Positions 44,278 to 54,300 of a DNA stretch of 64,000 bases are shown here, piece by piece. The DNA lies in the NCBI GenBank assembly GCA_029215795.1, contig JARDYH010000002.1, positions 46,422,001-46,486,000 on the forward strand, written 5' to 3'. The notes beneath the pieces were generated by a model. That model saw only the letters and a list, made by a program, of their open reading frames with translations. It made no database searches and was not told the DNA's origin. The translations under genes were made by a program, and so were the position numbers. How positions within the stretch are numbered: position 1 is the first letter of the stretch; every line of letters starts with the position of its first letter. Source of the DNA: Anniella stebbinsi. Taxonomy: Eukaryota; Chordata; Lepidosauria; Squamata; Anniellidae.

Positions 44278-45870
44278 ATGCCTCCCAAGAAGGGCATCAG
44301 TGGCAAGAAAGGGAAGGGGAGAGCCCCTCGTCCCCCAGCCAAGTGTGTTTGGCCTCAGAATGCATATTCTTCTGAGGAGGACGAAGATCCCAACATTTCC
44401 GCGATCCTTGCTAGGTTAACAGCAGCTGAAAGGGAAAAGGGGATTGCCCCCTCTCCAGTTTCCAACCTTACAGGGAGGGGAGTGGTGCGTGGCAGGAGGT
44501 TGACCAGGGCTCAGGTTCAGGATAAAATGCTGACATCTTTTGCAGCTCAGCTGGATGCTATTGAGGCGACATCCAGCATCCCTGAGCCGAGTGCCCCTGC
44601 CAGGTCAACGTCCAGTATGACTGATGGGAATGATGAACCGGTTGCAGACACGAGCCAAGCTGCAACGGCGATGAACATCAACGCTGAGCCAATTTCGCCA
44701 TTTGGGGAGCGAAGCTGGGTTCAGGCGGCAGGTGAGACACACTGTGCTACATCTCAGTTACATTCTCAAGCAATGGGCCCCTTTTCTCCTTGGGCTTGGT
44801 ATCCTTGGCTCGATGGCTTTGGATGGCCTCTCCCGACATTCACCGGTGGGAACTCATCAGGCAGTCAGCAATTTGCGGGGACCCAGGGTTCAGCGAGGGC
44901 CTGTTCTCCACTGTGGGGTACAGCAATGCAGGCCGTGGCTGCGCCCCTGATGGTACCTCCCGTTACCCCTTCCCAACAGGGTAGTGGTGTAGAAGGGGGG
45001 TCTAGTGCCACCCCGCAGGCACCTTTGGCAACCAAGGTTTGCACTGCGGTATGGCAAGGTCTGGCCGGCATCACGGCTTCCGGGAGGACAGACGTGCCTA
45101 CGGGTGCTAAGGACCCTTACGCCGGGGCGGCAAGGGATGCTATTCCTACAGGGAGCACAGCAGCTCCATTAGGTTATCACCTTTTGAATTCCACAAGGGA
45201 AAAGATTTTAAAAGGTGAATATATTGATGTGTTTTCCTTGCTCTTTCAGGAACCCGAGGACAAGGAAAAAGACAAACAGGCGGACAGGGAATTCGAGAGA
45301 ATGAAGAAGAAGAAGGTGGCCAGGACTTGGTCCAACTGGCTCCCTGGTTTCTTGATTTACATGAGGGTGGTGCAACAGCGATTTCCCAATCGGGGTTGCA
45401 TACTAACTAAATACTTGGATATTATTTATCGGGCCTTTTCTGAATATGAGGGTGGAGCCTGGCTCGCTTATGACGAGTCTTTCTGCAAAAGGGCCGCCTT
45501 TGATCATTCCCTTCAGTGGGATGTTAAAGACAATGATCTCTGGCTTCAATTTATGATGCCAGCGTGGCCCAGAGTAGGGAAAAGAGCGGATAGTGGACAT
45601 ATCTTAGCAAAACATCAACCCGCCTCCAATTTTGCTGGAAGTGCGGGGCAGGGGGTTCAACCCCGCCTGCCTTGCTGGGAGTACAGTGCGAAGGGCAGCT
45701 GTACCCGGGCTATGTGCAGATATCGACATGAATGCCCAATCTGCAATGGCCAACACCCAGCCTCCAGTTGCTCCAGAAATAGAGGGGGGCGCGGTAGAGG
45801 TTGCGACCCACAAGGGGGCAGGAAGCCTGGAGGGCAGCAGCCGCCTCCCAAAGGGTCCCAGCCCTCTTAA
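44278..45870 (+). CDS. Gag-like protein of the Ngaro-like element
   Basis: The open frame begins at an ATG at 44278 (MPPKKGISGKKGKGRAPRPP) and runs 530 codons without interruption; upstream in-frame codons start only from GTG. The basic N-terminus is followed by a low-complexity Ala/Pro/Ser/Thr-rich linker (about residues 100-300). A conserved helical core follows, with LNSTREKILKGEYIDVFSLL and TWSNWLPGFLIYMRVVQQRF (residues ~305-390). A C-terminal Cys/His cluster (CWEYSAKGSCTRAMCRYRHE then CPICNGQHPASSC) resembles CCCH and knuckle zinc-binding motifs typical of DIRS/Ngaro Gag. The tail is Gly/Arg/Gln-rich. The protein would package element RNA. It is the only intact ORF of the element, and its end overlaps the start of the polymerase frame. 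Confidence 0.8.
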   Translation: MPPKKGISGKKGKGRAPRPPAKCVWPQNAYSSEEDEDPNISAILARLTAAEREKGIAPSPVSNLTGRGVVRGRRLTRAQVQDKMLTSFAAQLDAIEATSSIPEPSAPARSTSSMTDGNDEPVADTSQAATAMNINAEPISPFGERSWVQAAGETHCATSQLHSQAMGPFSPWAWYPWLDGFGWPLPTFTGGNSSGSQQFAGTQGSARACSPLWGTAMQAVAAPLMVPPVTPSQQGSGVEGGSSATPQAPLATKVCTAVWQGLAGITASGRTDVPTGAKDPYAGAARDAIPTGSTAAPLGYHLLNSTREKILKGEYIDVFSLLFQEPEDKEKDKQADREFERMKKKKVARTWSNWLPGFLIYMRVVQQRFPNRGCILTKYLDIIYRAFSEYEGGAWLAYDESFCKRAAFDHSLQWDVKDNDLWLQFMMPAWPRVGKRADSGHILAKHQPASNFAGSAGQGVQPRLPCWEYSAKGSCTRAMCRYRHECPICNGQHPASSCSRNRGGRGRGCDPQGGRKPGGQQPPPKGSQPS

Positions 45871-46917
45871 GTTGGGGCCATTGAGGCGACTGTTGATGCT
45901 CTACCCGAAGCGGCAGGATGCAATCTACTTAGAGCTAGGTTTTACAGAGGGGTTTCATATTCCTTTTAAAGGCACATGCCAGGCAATTTTCGCTAGGAAT
46001 CAGAAATCAATCAATCAATCTCATGGAGCCTTTAGTTCGTGAGAAGATTGCTAAGGAGGTGGATGCAGTGAGGGATCTCGGCACCTTCGTTTCCCCTCCT
46101 ATCCCAAATCTTAGGGTCTCTCCTTTGGGAATAGTTCCCAAAAAGACGCCCAGGGAATTCAGGTTGTTACACAACCTGTCTTTCTCCAGAGGTGGATCTG
46201 TTAATGATTCCATTCCAGATCACCTTTGTTCAGTGCGTTATGCCTCATTTGACACAGCCGTAGCAATGGTGCGTCAATGTGGTTAGGGAGCTTTGATGGG
46301 AAAATGCGACATCAAATCAGCATTTTGCATATTGCCCATCAACCCTGATGATTTTGATCTACTGGGGTTTTGTTTTGACGGACAATTTTCCATGGATAGG
46401 GCACTTCCTATGGGCTGTGCCATATCCTGTGCCATGTTCGAGACCTTCAGCTCCTTTTTGGAATGGGCCCTCCGTGAGAGGGTGGGGTCTCAGGACTGCA
46501 TTTGCGGGCCCATGTGACTCCACACGCTGTGCATTCTTCATGAGGATGTTTCAGGAGTTATCAGAGGAGCTGGGGGTCCCACTGGCACAGGAGAAGACAG
46601 AGGGACCAGTGAATGATATCAAATTCTTGGGCATTCAGTTGGATTCCGTACAACAATGTTGTCGGCTTCCTATGGATAGGACCTTTGCTTTGCGGGACAA
46701 ATTGTTAGCAATTATTAACGCTTCTAAGGTAACCTTGGCCCAGCTTGAGTCCACTCTGGGTCATCTTAATTTCGCATGTCGGGTGGTCGCCCCCGGTCGT
46801 GCTTTCCTTAGACGCTTGTGTGCCGCCATGAAGGGGCTTAGGCGTCCCCACCACAGGGTGCGGGTTACACGGGCAATGCGGGAAGACTTCATCACGTGGC
46901 TTTGTTTCCTGGAGTAA
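45780..46917 (+). pseudogene. Reverse transcriptase of the Ngaro-like element, broken
   Basis: Recognisable blocks are LYPKRQDAIYLELGFTEGF, GTFVSPPIPNLRVSPLGIVP, REFRLLHNLSF, CDIKSAFCILPINPDDFDLL, DRALPMGCAISCAMFETFSS and GVPLAQEKTEGPVNDIKFLG, in the order expected for DIRS/Ngaro reverse transcriptases. It overlaps the 3' end of gag in another frame. Breaks: a shift at an AATC tandem repeat (46008-46021), a TAG at 46284-46286, and a shift near 46500-46510. The last coincides with absence of the motif C box that holds two catalytic aspartates: the sequence passes from GSQDC directly to FAGPCDST. The enzyme therefore cannot polymerise even ignoring the stops. Confidence 0.85.
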
Positions 46918-47440
46918 TACAATGGTGTTTCCTTTTGGAGACACGATCTCCTACTAGAAGCGGAGATGCAAGTCCATTCAGACACATCCGGGGCCTTGGG
47001 TTTCGGTATTATCTGGCAGGACCGTTAGTGCTCTGAGCGCTGGCCAGAAGAATGGCTCTCCACTGACATTTGCAGAGATCTCACGTTTTTGGAATTTTTT
47101 CCAATATACGTAGCAGCGCATCTTTGGGTCAATGAGATGCACTTCTGGTGCGATAATTTGGCTATGGTGCAGGTGATAAACACACTGTCATCTCGGAGTT
47201 ACAGGTTCATGACGTTAGTCAGGGCCTTTACTTTACATTGCCTGCGCAACAACATATTATTCAGAGCTCGGCACGTTCCAGGCCTTGAAAACTCCATTGC
47301 AGACGCTTTATCGCGTCAGCAGGTCCAGAGTTTCCGGGACCTTGCGCCCTGGGCAAGGCCAATTCCGGAGGCGATGCCAGCAACCCTTTGGGAAATTGGC
47401 AGGAGGAAGTGGAGCGGGCAACATGGCATTCTCTAGTGCC
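46918..47440 (+). pseudogene. RNase H domain of the Ngaro-like element
   Basis: Reading in the frame of the preceding reverse transcriptase segment: VHSDTSGALGFGIIWQD, DLTFLEFFPIYVAAHLW, FWCDNLAMVQVINTLSSR and ARHVPGLENSIADALSRQ. The acidic residues in HSDTS, LEFFP, CDN and ADALSR match the RNase H catalytic set. Stops at 46915-46917 and 47026-47028 interrupt it. In the intact element it would degrade template RNA after first-strand synthesis. Confidence 0.8.
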
Positions 47441-48290
47441 TAGCACACGCGGTCCTTATTCAAGGGCAGGTAGGGAGTTTCTTTCTTTCAGAGCCCACAT
47501 GCAGCTTCAGCAGCAATGGCAGATACCAGTGGAGCATTTGCTGCAGTTTTGTGTTGCTTCTCGGCGGAGAGGCCTTTCCGTAGGATCCATCAGAGGCAAA
47601 TTGGCTGCCCTCTCTTTCCTGTCTAAGATGCGGGGCGTTGAGGATAATACTGTTGATTTTCGGGTCCGTTGCACCTTACAGGGATGGAGAAGAATGACCC
47701 CTCGCATGCCTGATTCGCGTCAGCCATTATTTCCTGATATTCTGAAGGGATTGTCGGCTTAGTGGCCTTTACTTTGCCACTCTTCTTATGAGTCGGCTCT
47801 GTTTCATGCTGCGGCATTGACAGTATTTTTCAGAGCTTTCAGAATATCAGAAGTAGTCGCACTTTCCAAAAATGATTCTTCAAAGCGTGCCTTTTTATTT
47901 GATGACATTCAGGTTTCACCCCTGGGGGTTTCTTTATGTCTTAGGTTTTCCAAAATGGACCAACAAGGTAGGGGAAAAGTTGTTACCCTGTTTCCGGTGC
48001 CGGTGTCTGAGCTGTGCCCGGTTAAAGTGTTAAGTCTTTTTATGACTCTTCGGGGCAATCGAAGTAGTTATTTGTTCTGCCACCTTGATACATCTCCATT
48101 GACGAGGTATCAATTCTGGTCTGTCACTGAACAAGCCCTACAGTCCCTGGGACTGGGGGCGCACCAATTCGGCACTCACTCTTTCCGTATTGGTGCTGCT
48201 TCTACAGTGGCTTCCATTGGTTTTGCTGCAGAACAAATTCAGGCAGTGGGCAGATGGCGGTCTAGAGCATATCAATCATACGTCAGATAA
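47388..48290 (+). pseudogene. Tyrosine recombinase of the Ngaro-like element, one internal stop
   Basis: The 301-codon frame is open except for TAG at 47760-47762, between the N-terminal core-binding part (GRRKW-type lead-in, GLSVGSIRGKLAALSFLSK) and the catalytic part. All catalytic elements are visible: the first Arg in FFRAFRISEVVAL, HSFRIGAAS (HxxR), the Trp of GRWRS and the nucleophile Tyr in YQSYVR (Tyr codon 48279-48281). Enzymes of this family integrate a circular cDNA without making a target duplication. It overlaps the RNase H frame at its start. Confidence 0.85.
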
Positions 48291-48339
48291 CCAGTTTATC
48301 CACTGGCATCGTCGCATTCTAACATATCCGTGTTTAATT

Positions 48340-48950
48340 TTAGATTCCGGTGCGGGCTCCCCCCTGGTGCGTGTGATCATCTGTGGGCACAGCATGATCT
48401 TCTGGGCCAGTCGGAGGGCTTCCAGATCCAGCTTTGGGACACAGCTTGGATTGAGCCACTACGCCAACATCCTGTGGCTTGGTAAACGTGGCATGCATTG
48501 GGAGCGCCTCTTGCCCACCTTATTCCAGCGGCATGTGGCCTTGGTCCCCCCCACAGGTCTTACTCATTCACTTGGGAGGAAATGATTTACGTTTGCTGAA
48601 AGGCAAAGCCCTCATCATGCAAGCGATTGCCAATTTGAAAACAATTCGGCTGCGTTGGCCCGGCACTGTAATTATTTGGTCATGTTTGTTGCCTCGGCTC
48701 AATTGGAGAGAGGGCAATGACCAGGGGGCCATGGAAAGAGTGCGGAAGAAAGTTAATAACAAATATTCAAGTAACTAATTAAACACGGTGATTATAGCAT
48801 CCAACACCCTGCGATTGCGTTAACGCGGAGGGAGCTTTTCAGGCAGGACGGGGTCCATTTGTCAGACCCTGGTAATTATTTATTCCTGAAAGATCTGCAG
48901 TTGGGTTTGTGGGCTGTTATTAGATCTAGGTGGGGGGGAGCGACTAATCA
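48340..48950 (+). pseudogene. SGNH/GDSL-type hydrolase of the Ngaro-like element, frameshifted
   Basis: Three hydrolase blocks follow the recombinase. Block I is VRVIICGHSMIFWA with the nucleophile Ser codon at 48391-48393 (GHS in place of GDS). Block III is IHLGGNDL with Asn at 48581-48583. Block V is DGVHLSDPGNYLFL at about 48847-48886 with the Asp-x-x-His pair. Blocks I and V share a frame and block III is shifted, so two compensating frameshifts exist; one probably lies in the C-run at 48545-48552. Such esterase-like domains are known in Ngaro elements, with unknown role. All catalytic residues are still present. Confidence 0.75.
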
Positions 48951-49363
48951 AGTGCATTGTCACTCCCTGTGGCAGGTTTTGCGGACATCCGGAGCATTGG
49001 TAGGGTTCGTGAACATTCACAGGCACTGTTGTGGTGATGGGTAATGCCTGAGGCCCCTCAGCTGTGAGCTTTACGGCGGCAGCTGGAGGGATAAGGGTTA
49101 CCTTTGAGGCTAACCTTTCTCACCCACTCGGAGCTAAACGGCGCGAGGAGAGGTCGACACCGGAAGGTCTCCCTACCCCAAAAGGGGCAAGCCTGGGGGG
49201 TGGCGTTTGGAATCACGCCATCTCTCAGGTAGTGAATGGCTCGCCCATGGTTGAGTAGGATGTCCACATAGGTTTCCCATACTGCAGATCTATAATAAAA
49301 GTGGCCCTGTTTTAAATCCATTTTCTTGTCTCATCTCATTATTTCACACCCTACACTTCCCGC

Positions 49364-49392
49364 AAGGCAGCTTCCTATGTTCCTATGTTCTG
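49364..49392 (+). mobile_element. tRNA-derived SINE, 3' portion
   Basis: GCAAGGCAGCTTCCTATGTT then CCTATGTTC is the expected 3' end of the SINE whose 5' part stops at 43217. Its tail resembles the CTTCTTATGTTCT end of the CR1/L2-like LINE in this window. Confidence 0.75.
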
Positions 49393-50057
49393 CATGGAGG
49401 TGTCAGTGGGATCAGCTCAGTAGGGCTTTTGGTTGGTCCCGTGTGGATAAAGGAGGGACTTTAGGAGCAGGGAAATGAGTAGTGGTCTCAAAGACATGAA
49501 GAGGTAGGGATGAAATAGCCCATGAGGATAATTCACATGCTGAACAGGAGCAGATGTCAACAGAGACAGCTTGTCTGGCTGTTCGGATGCCAAATTCGTA
49601 GCATGAATCACCGGGGCACACTTGTCAGACAGCCTGTTTGTGAAGTTCGGTTGCATCTGGTTTGATTGTTTGTTAGGGAGAGGTGACATTTTGCTGCAGG
49701 CAATGTTTACTGAAGAGAAAACATTGCCAAGAATGGAATCTAAAGTTCCATTTCCCCCTCCTCCCTGTAAAATCAGGTTGCTAAGAAAGGGTTCTTTTTA
49801 AAAAGAAAATCCCATTTTTCTTTAGAAGCAAATGGTGAATGTAAACTTCACAAAGGAAGCCAAAATTACTTTCTTGTTGGGAAGAATCATGTTTCCATTA
49901 CAAGGAGGTGCCCGTAACTAACAAGCAGACCAGCGCACAATGCAGTGAAACCAAAATACTTGGAATTAAAACATTTTAATCCCACTGATGCCCACTGCAA
50001 AAGCTAACTTAACTGCAAACTGCTTGTGGGTTTGCATTGGGTTGTGGATTACATAGT
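49393..50057. other. Unclassified noncoding DNA
   Basis: No gene or recognisable repeat in this ~660-bp stretch. Confidence 0.4.
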
Positions 50058-50150
50058 GCAGCCATCTCCAACCTCTAAATGTGTTGACTGTGGGTAATGA
50101 GAACTGTAGTCCAGCACAATTGTGCTCCAGCACCAGGTTGAGAAAGGCTT
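50058..50150. mobile_element. Family B MITE, decayed copy
   Basis: GCAGCCATCTCCAACCTCTA, GAGAACTGTAGTCCAGCAC and CCAGGTTGAGAAAGGC. Confidence 0.45.
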
Positions 50151-50326
50151 ATATAGCGTATGTACCATCTAATAAATAAAAGTCAGACATAAAATAATTA
50201 TTTCAATGGTAACTGTTTTTTGGGGGGATACTTTATTCTAGATATCAGCCTGAAATTTGAGCTAGCTATATATGCTGAGTTAAGTGTACCCCATGCACAT
50301 TTTATCATTATGTCTCTACCATAGAT

Positions 50327-50363
50327 TATCTATCTATCTATCTATCTATCTATCATCTATCTA
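50327..50363. repeat. (TCTA)n microsatellite
   Basis: Eight or so TCTA units. Confidence 0.95.
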
Positions 50364-50399
50364 CAACATGTGCATATTGCCCCACATCTAGACAAATTC

Positions 50400-50745
50400 T
50401 GAAGTGGTGAACAACAAGAGATAAAACAAACAAAATATAAAACAGAATGAAACATGATATTAAAATTATTCTTTAAAAAACAGTGCCAGTAAAACCAAGG
50501 CTAGTCAACCCAGGAAGGTTTTCTGGAAAAAAAAACCTGTTTTCAGGAAGTGCTGAAAACAATGCACTGTTAGTGCCTGCCTGGCCTCCAGAGGCAGGGA
50601 GTTCCATAGGAAGGGAGTCACCACACTGAAGGCTCTTCTCAAAGTGGAGTCTAGTCTGGCCATAGGTTTATCTGGAACCACCAAGAGCTTGCCCTTTGAT
50701 GACCTCAGGTTGGTACCTGTGTTAAAAAGGCGCAATTTGAATGTA
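50400..50745 (-). mobile_element. LINE ORF2 C-terminus and 3' end, fragment
   Basis: The minus-strand frame at 50505-50735 reads VVPDKPMARLDSTLRRAFSV then VTPFLWNSLPLEARQALTVH, the typical ending of Jockey/CR1/L2-group ORF2 proteins (RAFSxxAPxLWNxLPxExR). It is severely 5'-truncated. The lower-coordinate part is AT-rich 3' UTR. Confidence 0.7.
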
Positions 50746-50800
50746 TATTATTGTCGATGTGTCATATGCATGCATGCATATATGAAATATTTATATTACA

Positions 50801-50847
50801 CCTATGTGGATCACACAAGGTGGATTTATGTGGATCGCACAAGGTGG
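50801..50847 (+). repeat. Short tandem duplication (about 22 bp x 2)
   Basis: TATGTGGATCACACAAGGTG and TATGTGGATCGCACAAGGTG in tandem. Confidence 0.85.
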
Positions 50848-50887
50848 CTAACAATAATAAAAACATAACTACACAGGAACATAAGAG

Positions 50888-51032
50888 CCATGCTGGTGGG
50901 CTGCTGCACATGCTAGTGCATGCTGGCAGCCATTTTGAATATTCAAGCCATGGCCATGTCTTGTCATGTTGTCTGAACCCAGGTAGTGGGGGTTGCACAA
51001 GGTTTATACAAACCTTGCATAACCCATGGCCT
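50888..51032. mobile_element. Palindromic DNA element, left part (split by L1)
   Basis: GGTGGGCTGCTGCACATGCT ... CAGCCATTTTGAATATTCAA is the inverse of TTGAATATTCAAAAAATGCC ... GGCACATG-type sequence at 55421-55475. The L1 and its target duplication lie between the two arms. Confidence 0.6.
51018..51032 (+). repeat. L1 target-site duplication, left copy
   Basis: CATAACCCATGGCCT, identical to 55329-55343. Confidence 0.95.
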
Positions 51033-51149
51033 CTGGAGAAGTTGGGCATAATCGAGGCCAATGATGTGGGAGAAACAGTCCAAGTGGAAGGAGCAGTTGG
51101 AGGTTCCGGAGACCAACCAGAAGGAGTGGTTGGAGGTTCCAGTCAATGA
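51033..51149 (+). pseudogene. Possible C-terminal tail of L1 ORF1
   Basis: From the first element base the frame LEKLGIIEANDVGETVQVEG, then AVGGSGDQPEGVVGGSSQ, runs to TGA at 51147-51149. An internal near-duplication (AVGGSGDQPEG / VVGGSSQ) is visible. Its position just upstream of ORF2 suggests the end of ORF1 left after 5' truncation, but no conserved ORF1 domain is included, so this is inference. Confidence 0.4.
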
Positions 51150-51294
51150 TAAGGGATTAGTGGGGAAAGGCTAAAAATGGAGGGGAGGATCGGACTTTGC
51201 TCTGTGGGTCAGGCCGTGTTCCCCCCCCTGAAGAGTTCTAAAATAATTGGGACCAGTGCCCAGATGGCTGGTGAGGAGGGGGTAAAAATGGGGG

Positions 51295-51354
51295 TGTGTG
51301 TATGTGGGGAGGAAGGGTGGGGGGGGAAGGGTGGGGGGGAAGGGTGGGGGGGTT
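51295..51354 (+). repeat. G-rich tandem repeat upstream of L1 ORF2
   Basis: Repeated GGAAGGGTGGGGGGG units on the element's coding strand, giving many G-runs able to form G-quadruplexes. Directly after it an 18-bp TGGAGAATAAATTAAGA segment is duplicated across the ORF2 start. Confidence 0.85.
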
Positions 51355-51371
51355 GGAGAATAAATTAAGAA

Positions 51372-54300
51372 ATGGAGAATAAATTAAGATGTGCAACTTT
51401 AAATGTTAAGGGGCTAGGAACGGTGGTTAAAAGACGAAGAATTGAAACATTGTTGAAAAGAAAAAAAATAGATATAATTTTTTTGCAGGAAACTCATCAG
51501 ATAAAGGAGGGGGCTAATGAGTTACGAATGAGGGAAGTTGGAGTGTATGAAAAGTCATTTGGTACTTCTAAAGCGAGAGGTGTGGCAATAATAATATCGA
51601 AGAAATGTGGTATTAATATTCAAAGTATAAAGAAAGATAAGAATGGAAGGATCCTTATAATTTACTGTACGTTGGAAGAGGGAGAATTTGTGCTGATAAA
51701 TGTCTATGCTCCAAATGGGAAACAAATTGATTTTTTTAAAGAAGTATTTAATATGGTGGGAGATCTAGGGAAAAAGAATATCGTGATGGCAGGAGATTTT
51801 AATATGGTACTAGATAAAGGGAAAGACAGGGATAATATAATAAGAGGTAGTAGAGGAGAGGGTAAGACAGAATTAGCAAAATTAATGGAGAGGAAAGAAT
51901 TAATGGATGTATGGAGAGTTATAAAAGGGCAAGAAAGAAAATATACTTTTTACTCACCTAGATTTAAGAGCTACTCAAGGATTGATTATATTTTTATATC
52001 AAAGAATATGGTACCTAAATTAATAGATTGTGATATTGGAGTAATTAAGATTACAGATCATGCACTAATGATGATGGATATCAAGATAAAGAAGGATTAT
52101 AAACAAGCAAAGAGATGGAGACTGGACGGAAGAATTTTTAAAAATAAAAACATAGTGGGAAAATTAAAAAAGGAAGTGCAGGAAATATGGCAGATAAATG
52201 AAAAAGGAGTTAACTCGCAAGGATTGTTATGGGATACGATGAAAGCAGTAATAAGAGGGATCTGTATCAGGGAAATGTCCACACTTAAAAAGCAACAAGA
52301 AGTACTTAATAAAAAGGCTGAAGAAGAGATAAGGAGTTTAGAGGAGAGACTGAGACAGTCAAAAGATAAGCGGTTATATGCCCTAATTCAGGCAAAAAAA
52401 AAGGAATTGGAGAAAGAAGAAATAGAACAGGTTCAAAAGAATTTATTATATTTAAAGAGAGACTTTTTTGAATATAGTAATAGAAATTCCAGGTTGCTGG
52501 CTAGATCCACGCAGTCAGAGAAGGCTAAGAATATGATAGGGACAATAAGAGATAAGTTAGGGAATAGATGCAATGTAATGAAAGATAAATTAAGTATTTT
52601 TCAGGAATTTTATAAAGATTTATATACATCGGAGGCGCTTTCACAAGAAAAGATTCGGGAATATGTAGAAAGGAATTGGAAAATAAGACTGGATGATCAA
52701 GATAGGGAGTGTATGGAAGCCTTGGTTACTGACAAAGAAATTGAGGGAATTATCGGAAAACTAAAAGGAGGTAAGTCTCCGGGGATGGATGGTTTGGGGC
52801 CGGAATTTTATAAAATATTTAAAGATATTTTAATACCTAGATTAAAAAAAATATTTAATAATATAATAGAAGGAGGAATGACCCCGCCATCGTGGGACCA
52901 GTCCCTGGTTGTTTTAATACAGAAGCCAGGCAAGGACTTGACAGATCCAGCCTCATATAGACCAATATCTTTAATAAATCAGGATGCAAAAATATTTTCA
53001 GCAATTATGGCTAAAAGATTGGGTACATTTATCTTTAAATATATTTAAAATGATCAATGCGGATTTATTTTAGGTAGGAAAATGCCGAACTTAATTGGGA
53101 GAGTTATGGATATAATAAATATTATAAAAAAAAGAAATTTAAAAGCAGGGTTATTAGCTTTAGATATTTTTAAAGCCTTTGATTGCGTGGAATGGCCAGC
53201 GTTAAAAATAATATTAAAAACATTTGGGTTTGGACATAAATTTATGGGAGTGATTAATCAGATGTATAAAAATAATAAAGCGGAAATAATGGTTAATGAT
53301 GGGTTAACGCAACAAATAATACTAGCTCGAGGAACAAGGCAAGGATGTCCACTTTCACCGATTTTATTTGCAATAGTTATAGAAATTTTAGCAAATGTAA
53401 TTAGAGAAGATGAAAGATTGAAGGGGATAGGAAGAAAATATAAGATTAAAGTAAATATGTTTGCGGATGATACGTTACTGACAATAGAAGATCCCCTAGA
53501 AAGTGGGGAGACGATTCAGAAACATTTGAGAGAATTTGGGGAAATTACAGGATTACAAGTTAACTGGGGGAAGTCAGAAATGATGCTGTATAACTATAAC
53601 AGGGAAGAGATGGAGAAATGTAAAGCTAAGTTAGGATTAAGACATAAAAATATAATAAGATATTTAGGAGTTAATATAGATAAAGAATTAGAAAGAATAG
53701 AGGAACTTAATTTTGTAAGCTTAAGAAAAGAGGTAGGGGAGAAATTACAGAATTATAGAAAATTAAAACATTCTTGGTTTGGTAGAATAGTGGTTATTAA
53801 AATGAAGATATTACCTAAGGTTAATTTTTTGTTTAGAATGCTACCTATTAGAATTTCAGAAGCTGAGCTTAAAAATTGGCAAAATATGATTAATGCATAT
53901 TGTAACGGGGATAGAAGAGCTAGGATAAATAAGGGGTTATGGTATAAGACTCAAAAGAAAGGAGGTTTGGGACTTCCTAATATTAAGAATTATTATATAG
54001 CTAATCAGTTAAGGTATGCTATTTATGCTATTTTAGGGGAGCAAGATTTGGAATGGTTGGAATCGCAAACAGTAGAGGCTGAATGTAAATTGCGGAATAT
54101 TTTTTTTACTAAAATGCAGAAGAAAGAATGGAAGGTACTGGACAACCCATTATTGGAAAATATAATATCGATATGGGAGAAGTATAGGGGGAAGTTGATA
54201 CCAGGGGATTCTCCGCTTGCCCCAGTGGTAGTAGTGGGAAACTTCCCAAGAGCATTAAAATTAGAGATAGAAGCGAGACTGAAAGAACAAGATATTCTTA

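Larger units (their letters stand above)
43218..49363 (+). mobile_element. Ngaro-like (DIRS-order) tyrosine-recombinase retrotransposon, inactivated
   Basis: About 6.15 kb inserted within a tRNA SINE. In order it carries a leader with tandem repeats (43924-44165), gag (44278-45870), reverse transcriptase, RNase H, tyrosine recombinase (47388-48290) and an SGNH-type hydrolase (48340-48950). There is no integrase, LTR or poly(A). A tyrosine recombinase in place of integrase defines the DIRS order. The SGNH domain and the apparent absence of a methyltransferase point to the Ngaro group rather than classical DIRS. I could not find convincing split direct repeats or inverted termini by eye. Stops, frameshifts and a lost catalytic box show the copy is dead. 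The ends are inferred from where the SINE breaks off and resumes. Confidence 0.85.

Noticed and set aside
43218..49363. Endogenous retrovirus or Gypsy-type LTR element
   Set aside because: There is no LTR, protease or DDE integrase, and the recombinase carries the R-HxxR-W-Y signature of the DIRS order.
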